A stretch of DNA of 64,000 bases from JABSSA01 sp039984715 (GTDB lineage: Bacteria; Pseudomonadota; Alphaproteobacteria; Rhodobacterales; Rhodobacteraceae). The position numbers and the translations under genes were made by a program. Where the stretch lies: NCBI GenBank assembly GCA_039984715.1, contig JBDWUA010000010.1:124001-188000 (forward strand). Reading direction: 5' to 3'. The notes under the pieces are model-generated. The model made no database searches, was not told the origin of the DNA, and saw only the letters and a program-made list of their open reading frames with translations. Shown one piece after another: positions 58,785 to 64,000 of this stretch (position 1 is the stretch's first letter; each line of letters starts with the position of its first letter).

Positions 58785-60764
58785 TTATTGATCGAGGAAG
58801 CTGCGCAATTTACGCGACCGGCTTGGGTGCTTCAACTTACGCAAAGCCTTTGCTTCAATCTGACGAATACGTTCGCGCGTCACGCTGAACTGCTGTCCCA
58901 CCTCTTCCAGAGTGTGGTCCGTGTTCATCCCGATGCCGAACCGCATACGCAAGACGCGCTCTTCACGCGGTGTAAGCGATGCAAGAACCCGCGTGGTCGT
59001 TTCCTTGAGGTTTTCTTGAATGGCACTGTCAAGCGGCAGCACAGCATTCTTGTCCTCGATGAAATCGCCCAGTTGGCTGTCTTCCTCGTCACCAATTGGT
59101 GTCTCCAAGGAAATTGGCTCTTTGGCGATTTTCATCACCTTGCGCACTTTCTCAAGTGGCATTTGTAGTTTTTCGGCCAATTCTTCCGGTGTTGGTTCGC
59201 GACCGATCTCGTGCAACATCTGACGTCCAGTGCGGACCAGTTTGTTGATCGTTTCGATCATGTGCACAGGAATTCGGATTGTGCGCGCCTGATCCGCAAT
59301 GGATCGCGTAATCGCTTGTCGAATCCACCACGTCGCGTAGGTCGAGAATTTGTAACCGCGACGGTATTCGAACTTGTCTACGGCCTTCATCAGGCCAATG
59401 TTCCCTTCCTGAATCAAATCCAGGAATTGCAGACCGCGGTTTGTGTATTTCTTGGCGATGGAAATCACGAGACGCAAGTTGGCCTCGACCATTTCCTTCT
59501 TGGCCTGACGGGCTTCTTTTTCACCCTTTTGGACTTGGTTCACGATACGGCGGAATTCGCTGATATCCAAACCAACATATTGACCAACCTGAGCCATGTC
59601 CGCGCGAAGCTCTTCGACCTTGTCGCTTGAGCGTTCGATGAACATTTGCCAGCCACGTCCGGGTTTACCGGACATTTCTTCCATCCAATTGGGATCTAAT
59701 TCGCGTCCACGATAGGATTCGACAAACTCTCTGCGGTTGATCCGCGCTTGGTCCGCCAATTTCACAATCGAACTGTCGATCTGCATGATCCGGCGATTGA
59801 TACCGTAAAGCTGGTCAATCAGAGCTTCGATACGATTGTTGTGAAGATGTAGTTCGTTCACCAGCTCAACAATTTCGGCGCGAAGCTTTTGGTAAGTCGC
59901 CTCGTCTTTTTCCGAAAATGAACCGTCTTCGTTCAAAGTCGCAGAAATCCGGCTGTCCTGCATTTCTGAAAGCAAAAGATAGTCGTCAGCGATGCGATCC
60001 AGCGTTTCAAGCACTTGGGGCTTTAGCGCGGCTTCCATCGCGGCCAAGGACATGTTGGCCTGTTCGTCGTCATCGTCATCGTCATCTTTGGCAATTGGAT
60101 TGCCATCGGCGTCCAGTTCTGGTTCCGCCTCTTTCTTTTCGCCTTCGGCAGCGGCTGTATCGACGACGGGTTCGTCGACTTCTCCGTCTTCGCCCATCTG
60201 GTTGCCGAATGTAGCCTCCAGATCGATAACGTCCCTCAGCAAAATTTCTTCGCTCAGAAGTTCGTCACGCCAAATTGTAATCGCTTGGAACGTCAGTGGG
60301 CTTTCGCAAAGCCCGGCAATCATTGTATTGCGTCCGGCCTCGATCCGTTTCGCAATCGCGATCTCACCTTCGCGCGACAGCAACTCAACCGAGCCCATCT
60401 CGCGTAGGTACATCCGTACAGGATCGTCAGTGCGATCCAGTTTTTCCTGACCGGTTGCACCCAGCGTCAGATCGCGGGTGCCTTCCGTAGTTGCGACGTC
60501 GGTCGAGCCTTTTTGCTCTTCTTCTTCCGCCTCTTCATCTTCGATGATGTTGATGCCCATTTCAGAGAGCATCGACATCACGTCTTCGATCTGTTCGGAA
60601 CTGACCTGATCAGGTGGCAAAACCGTGTTGAGCTGATCATAGGTGATGTAGCCACGTTCACGCGCTTCCGCGATCATCTTTTTGACCTGAGTCTGGCTCA
60701 GGTCGAGCGACATCTCTTGCTCTTGCTCTTCGGTTTTGACGTCTTCGTTGTCTTTCGCTGCCAT
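58785..60764 (-). CDS. rpoD: RNA polymerase primary sigma factor RpoD
   Basis: 659 residues from ATG 60764 (GAGGAG six nt upstream). Region 1.1 (QVKKMIAEARERGYITYDQLN), a non-conserved region with an acidic run of aspartates (about 205-245), region 2 (ANLRLVISIAKKYTNRGLQFLDLIQEGNIGLMKAVDKFEYRRGYKFSTYATWWIRQAITR), region 3 and region 4 helix-turn-helix (TLEEVGQQFSVTRERIRQIEAKALRKL) are all present. The housekeeping sigma factor. Followed by a strong terminator; dnaG lies upstream on the same strand, the classical dnaG-rpoD order. Confidence 0.97.
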   Translation of the reverse strand: MAAKDNEDVKTEEQEQEMSLDLSQTQVKKMIAEARERGYITYDQLNTVLPPDQVSSEQIEDVMSMLSEMGINIIEDEEAEEEEQKGSTDVATTEGTRDLTLGATGQEKLDRTDDPVRMYLREMGSVELLSREGEIAIAKRIEAGRNTMIAGLCESPLTFQAITIWRDELLSEEILLRDVIDLEATFGNQMGEDGEVDEPVVDTAAAEGEKKEAEPELDADGNPIAKDDDDDDDEQANMSLAAMEAALKPQVLETLDRIADDYLLLSEMQDSRISATLNEDGSFSEKDEATYQKLRAEIVELVNELHLHNNRIEALIDQLYGINRRIMQIDSSIVKLADQARINRREFVESYRGRELDPNWMEEMSGKPGRGWQMFIERSSDKVEELRADMAQVGQYVGLDISEFRRIVNQVQKGEKEARQAKKEMVEANLRLVISIAKKYTNRGLQFLDLIQEGNIGLMKAVDKFEYRRGYKFSTYATWWIRQAITRSIADQARTIRIPVHMIETINKLVRTGRQMLHEIGREPTPEELAEKLQMPLEKVRKVMKIAKEPISLETPIGDEEDSQLGDFIEDKNAVLPLDSAIQENLKETTTRVLASLTPREERVLRMRFGIGMNTDHTLEEVGQQFSVTRERIRQIEAKALRKLKHPSRSRKLRSFLDQ

Positions 60765-60891
60765 GCGGGGCTCCTCTGCCGGGCCATGCAAACGATTCGT
60801 TTTGCGAATCGCTACCGACTCAATAGCGCGTTCAGGTGATTCGGCCACCCATTTAGCGCTTTTTTCTTAAGTTTTCAGCCTCACGTTGCAC

Positions 60892-62832
60892 CTATCGCCC
60901 AGGCTTTGAAAACTGAATCTTGTTTGTTAGTGCCGCGAACGCGTCACGTTCATCGCGGTTAATCTCAGCACCATTCTCGCCAAGGTCGAATTCTACACTG
61001 TCTTCTCCACCGCTGCGCGAAGCAGCGTTTGCGGCTTGCGTCGCTTGTGCCAATCGCCATGTCAGACCTTCGTCGGCTACACCTTTCAGGTCCTCAGATG
61101 CATCTTCAATCTCTGCTGCCAGTCCCTTGGCCGTTGCGAGTTTTGCGAATTCTTCGGCCAGCGTCATACGGGCCATATCATCGTCGCCGGGATTGCGAAT
61201 GCAAGGGACGATCGCGACATGGCGCGCCGAGAGCAAATTTTCAAGAGCTTCCGGGCCCAGTGCGCTAGATATTTTTTCACGCAACGGCCCTTCTCCGTCG
61301 GACCAATGACGCAAAACCAAGTCTCGCAGGTTGCGATGAGAAATGTCGCGGCACACCAAATTGTCGAGACCGGTTTCAAAGTCTTCTGTCAAATGTGGAG
61401 CGGTTATCAATGCCGCCAGCACAATGCCTTCGCGCAGATGTTCCATTTCAACAGCATCTTGCGCCCGTACCAGAACACTTAACTTCGTACTCGCTTGCGC
61501 CGGTTCAGGCGCGTTCCAAGCTTTGCGTTGAGGCCGCGCACGACGTGGGTTGAACAGTTGCCACCGCAGGTTCTTAATCTCAGCGCCATAATGTTGGCGA
61601 ATGGACGGGTCTTTGATCAGCTTGATCTTTTCTCGCAGTGCTTTGTCCAAAGCAGCCTTGCGTTCGGGGCTATCGAATACTTTGCCTTCGGTTTCGCGCT
61701 TCCAAAGTAAGCTCACCATCGGAATTGCGTTATCCAAAAGCGATTGCAACGCCGCGGCTCCACTGGCTTTCAGAACGTCATCCGGGTCTTTACCGTCCGG
61801 CATCAGGGCAAACCTCAAGGATTGCCCCGCCTCCAACGCTGGCAAAGCGAGGTCAATCAAACGCATCGCGGCCCGCAACCCCGCCGTGTCCCCATCCAAC
61901 GCAATGATGGGTTCAGGTGCAATGCGCCACAGCATTTGCAATTGGGTTTCGGTCACTGCCGTGCCCAAGGGCGCGACTGCTGCCTCGAACCCATGCTCGG
62001 ACAGCGCGATCACGTCCATGTACCCTTCGGCCACCAAAAGTGACTGGCCTTTGCCTGCGGCGGTACGCGCAGGTGCGTGATTGTAAAGGTTGCGACCCTT
62101 GTCAAAAAGCTCGGTTTCCGGCGAATTCAGATATTTAGCCCCGTCGTCTGGGTCCATGGCGCGGCCACCAAAGCCAACGCAACGCCCACGGGGATCACGG
62201 ATCGGGAATATAATTCTGTTGCGAAACGTATCGTAGGGTTTGCCACCCTTCTGGCTAGGCTTTGCCAGACCAGCGTCCAAGATTAAATCGTCCGGAACGC
62301 TTTTCCCCTTTAGATGATCCCACAAGGCTTGCCATGCATCAGGTGCGAATCCGATATCCCAACGATCTTGTGCCTCGGGGCCCAACCCTCGTTTTGATTG
62401 CAAATAGTCGCGCGCAGGGCCTGCCGCCCCGGTACGCAATTGCAGTTTGAAAAACTGCAAAGCATGCTCAACAACTTCGGCCAACAAAGTGCGACGGTCT
62501 GCTTTTTGTTGGGCCTTTGGATCGCGGGCCGGCATTGGTAGGCCCGCTTCATTCGCGAGGATTTCAACGGCCTCGATAAAACTAACGTTTTCAGTGTCTT
62601 TGACAAAAGAGATTGCATCGCCTTTGGCATGACACCCAAAGCAGTAATAATACCCCTTGCGATCATCTACATGAAAGGACGCTGTTTTTTCATGGTGAAA
62701 CGGACACGGCGCCCACAGATCGCCCTTGCCCTGATTTGACTTGCGCGCATCCCACGTGACTTTTCGCCCGACGACCTGACTAAGGCTGAGACGGGTGCGC
62801 AATTCATCAAGGAAACCTGGGGGCAGACTCAT
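60892..62832 (-). CDS. dnaG: DNA primase DnaG
   Basis: 646 residues. N-terminal CHC2 zinc site (Cys43, His46, Cys64, Cys67), the catalytic core with EAVEILANEAGLP and RIIFPIRDPRGRCVGFGGRA, the Toprim segment LLVAEGYMDVIALSEHG and IIALDGDTAG, and a C-terminal helicase-binding domain. It synthesises RNA primers for replication. 127 bp separate it from rpoD. Confidence 0.97.
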   Translation of the reverse strand: MSLPPGFLDELRTRLSLSQVVGRKVTWDARKSNQGKGDLWAPCPFHHEKTASFHVDDRKGYYYCFGCHAKGDAISFVKDTENVSFIEAVEILANEAGLPMPARDPKAQQKADRRTLLAEVVEHALQFFKLQLRTGAAGPARDYLQSKRGLGPEAQDRWDIGFAPDAWQALWDHLKGKSVPDDLILDAGLAKPSQKGGKPYDTFRNRIIFPIRDPRGRCVGFGGRAMDPDDGAKYLNSPETELFDKGRNLYNHAPARTAAGKGQSLLVAEGYMDVIALSEHGFEAAVAPLGTAVTETQLQMLWRIAPEPIIALDGDTAGLRAAMRLIDLALPALEAGQSLRFALMPDGKDPDDVLKASGAAALQSLLDNAIPMVSLLWKRETEGKVFDSPERKAALDKALREKIKLIKDPSIRQHYGAEIKNLRWQLFNPRRARPQRKAWNAPEPAQASTKLSVLVRAQDAVEMEHLREGIVLAALITAPHLTEDFETGLDNLVCRDISHRNLRDLVLRHWSDGEGPLREKISSALGPEALENLLSARHVAIVPCIRNPGDDDMARMTLAEEFAKLATAKGLAAEIEDASEDLKGVADEGLTWRLAQATQAANAASRSGGEDSVEFDLGENGAEINRDERDAFAALTNKIQFSKPGR

Positions 62833-62872
62833 AGTGTCTATATTGTGCGGCGATAGGTCGGGATTTCAAGTC

Positions 62873-63214
62873 TCAGTTCGTGGCATTCTGGGTCAGATTT
62901 TGAATTCTGTCCCAATTGTCGATGCACTGCTGTTCTGACACTGCGCCCAAATCAACGTCTTTCAAATCGCGACGACGCTGGTCGTAAATCCAATCAACCA
63001 AAGCCGGCATGGCCTGTTCCATCGTTTTGGGCCAGCTGGGATTCGCCTCCATCAAGCCAGGCACGACGTCATCTTTTGGGACCCTGTTCAAACGAGCCGT
63101 TTGAATTGCGCCAACGACGCGGGCCTGAAAGGAACAACTTTCGGCAGCTGATTTAGCAAAGACAGGCGCCGCAGAAAAAGTAAGCGCACAAACAACAGCA
63201 ATACGGGTCAGCAT
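62873..63214 (-). CDS. Small secreted protein of unknown function
   Basis: 113 residues from ATG 63214 (GAGG upstream). Signal peptide of ~20 residues (ALTFSAAPVFA). The mature domain is helical with two cysteines, in ESCSFQARVVGAIQTARLN and EQQCIDNWDRI, likely disulfide-bonded. Unknown family; periplasmic by inference. Same strand as the sarcosine oxidase genes, 33 nt after soxG. Confidence 0.7.
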   Translation of the reverse strand: MLTRIAVVCALTFSAAPVFAKSAAESCSFQARVVGAIQTARLNRVPKDDVVPGLMEANPSWPKTMEQAMPALVDWIYDQRRRDLKDVDLGAVSEQQCIDNWDRIQNLTQNATN

Positions 63215-63247
63215 AAAGGCCTCTTTCTTAGAATCAGTTAGCAAAGT

Positions 63248-63793
63248 CTATCTGCGCGAAGCTATGCTTTCCATCGCTGTCTCAAGATCATGCTGTAACG
63301 TCTTCGCCATTGATCGGAAAACCATCACCAAAAACGTGTTTTTTCCAGTTCTCGTTATCGATGCGTTCATATGCTGAACAAGACTGCGCATAGTGTGCCC
63401 CATCTTGAAAGTGTTGGATCGAACGTCAACGGGCACAAGCCGCGCCAACACGTCTTCGGCCCCCTCTCCCTCAAGAACCAAACACGTCCAAGCGTCTGAC
63501 TGGTCAGTCAGAGCCGCATGCTGCGCCAGCGCATTGTCTGGAACCGGGCCAACCAACAGCGCCATGTCATAGCCAATCCAAATCGCGCGTGCGCCTTCTC
63601 GGCCTGTTGCCCTGTTTGGTTTTGGGAATGTCATTCCATGGACATCCTTCAGGACCAAGGATGATGCATCATACGCCCCTTGATACGGCGCAATCGACGT
63701 AAAGTGGCCCAGATCGACTTCTTTCAAAGTGACGCTGCCAACCGTCTTAGGTGCCACCCCCTTCAACGGCGATATCGCGACAAGATCAACCAC
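63248..63793 (-). CDS. soxG: Sarcosine oxidase gamma subunit
   Basis: 181 residues from GTG 63793, chosen because AAGGAGG lies 8 nt before it and the product then begins VDLVAISPLKGVAPKTVGSVTLKEV like other gamma subunits. Further motifs: IAPYQG and the C-terminal MGHTMRSLVQHMNASITRTG...FLVMVFRSMAKTLQHDLETA. Part of the heterotetrameric sarcosine oxidase (alpha-beta-gamma-delta) that yields formaldehyde/methylene-THF, glycine and H2O2. It overlaps the soxA 3' end by 8 nt. Confidence 0.88.
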   Translation of the reverse strand: MVDLVAISPLKGVAPKTVGSVTLKEVDLGHFTSIAPYQGAYDASSLVLKDVHGMTFPKPNRATGREGARAIWIGYDMALLVGPVPDNALAQHAALTDQSDAWTCLVLEGEGAEDVLARLVPVDVRSNTFKMGHTMRSLVQHMNASITRTGKNTFLVMVFRSMAKTLQHDLETAMESIASRR

Positions 63794-64000
63794 GCGCGCG
63801 GCCTCCTTCAGGATCAAAGAACACAGGAGAACAGATTTCGACTTGGGTATCGAGTTCGCGCAAATGATCGACCATGCGCATGGTTTCACCAACCCGTTTC
63901 ATCCCGCCTTGTATAAAGCCAAGCCCGATGAAATGACCAAGCGTCGGGGAAAACGCAACGGACGTAATATAGCCCTGATCGTTTAGCCGTGTTGCGTCCT
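63786..64000 (-). CDS. soxA: Sarcosine oxidase alpha subunit, C-terminal part (cut by window edge)
   Basis: An open frame entering from the right edge and ending in TGA at 63786-63788. The visible ~70 residues include NDQGYITSVAFSPTLGHFIG and VEICSPVFFDPEGGRARG, the end of the tetrahydrofolate-binding (GcvT-like) domain of the alpha subunit. The preceding ~900 residues lie beyond position 64000. soxA and soxG overlap, so they form one operon. Confidence 0.88.
   Translation of the reverse strand, partial: DATRLNDQGYITSVAFSPTLGHFIGLGFIQGGMKRVGETMRMVDHLRELDTQVEICSPVFFDPEGGRARG

Noticed and set aside
1..64000. tRNA or rRNA genes, insertion sequences, prophage
   Set aside because: No cloverleaf-like sequence, rRNA stretch, transposase or phage gene was noticed on either strand; a tRNAscan/Infernal run would settle small RNAs.

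Overview
The window reads as chromosomal core sequence of a marine-type alphaproteobacterium of the Rhodobacterales (Roseobacter group). Evidence is the alphaproteobacterial RpoD and DnaG, a plant-type GshA, a 44-residue aa3-oxidase subunit IV, sarcosine oxidase genes, and the nrdR-ribD / ribE-ribB-ribH-nusB and gshA-rsmE-ubiA-moaED-pgsA-uvrC blocks. Genes are dense. Many neighbours share GTGA, ATGA or TAATG stop/start overlaps, which helped fix several start codons. I saw no rRNA, tRNA, IS element, prophage or CRISPR array.

Layout. 0-2.6 kb: soxR with a divergent SoxR-box promoter and a glyoxalase-like gene, then greA and a membrane protein. 2.7-6.7 kb: a molybdenum-cofactor operon fdhD-mobA-mobB-moeA, in which MoeA carries a ~300-residue N-terminal extra domain. 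6.8-14.5 kb: azlCD, a lipoprotein, cytochrome oxidase subunit IV, an acyl-CoA dehydrogenase/MBL hydrolase operon, a Sua5-type tRNA-modification gene, an AlgH-like gene and a secreted DsbD-alpha-like protein. 14.5-21.4 kb: an RND efflux pair, moaB, a LysE exporter and a family-4-like uracil-DNA glycosylase lacking most Fe-S ligands. 21.5-24.9 kb: pyrB, a membrane protein, a catalytically dead dihydroorotase homologue and plsY. 25-28.3 kb: rtcB with a divergent rtcR whose GAFTGA loop is degenerate. 28.4-42.3 kb: DUF805, gshA, a GNAT protein, rsmE/ubiA, an OmpA protein, moaED, pgsA, uvrC, an SDR, a Na+/Ca2+ exchanger, an unlisted 54-residue membrane/zinc-ribbon protein and an SppA-like protease. 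42.3-46.7 kb: an ABC-2 transporter, a CoxG-like protein, a DMT permease and a quinone oxidoreductase.

46.7-55.9 kb: the riboflavin genes and nrdR/nusB on the minus strand, interrupted between ribE and ribD by three capsule-export genes (KpsS-like, Wza-like, KpsC-like) on the plus strand. 56-64 kb: small secreted proteins, YjbQ, an SRPBCC protein, a decayed macro-domain gene, an HlyU-like protein, rpoD, dnaG and the start of a sarcosine oxidase locus cut by the window edge.

The most notable points are pseudoenzyme partners (dead PyrC beside PyrB, dead GTP-cyclohydrolase domain on RibB), the RNA-repair pair rtcB/rtcR with a regulator unlikely to use sigma-54 in the usual way, the small zinc-ribbon membrane protein, and the macro-domain pseudogene. 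No clearly new multi-gene system is visible.
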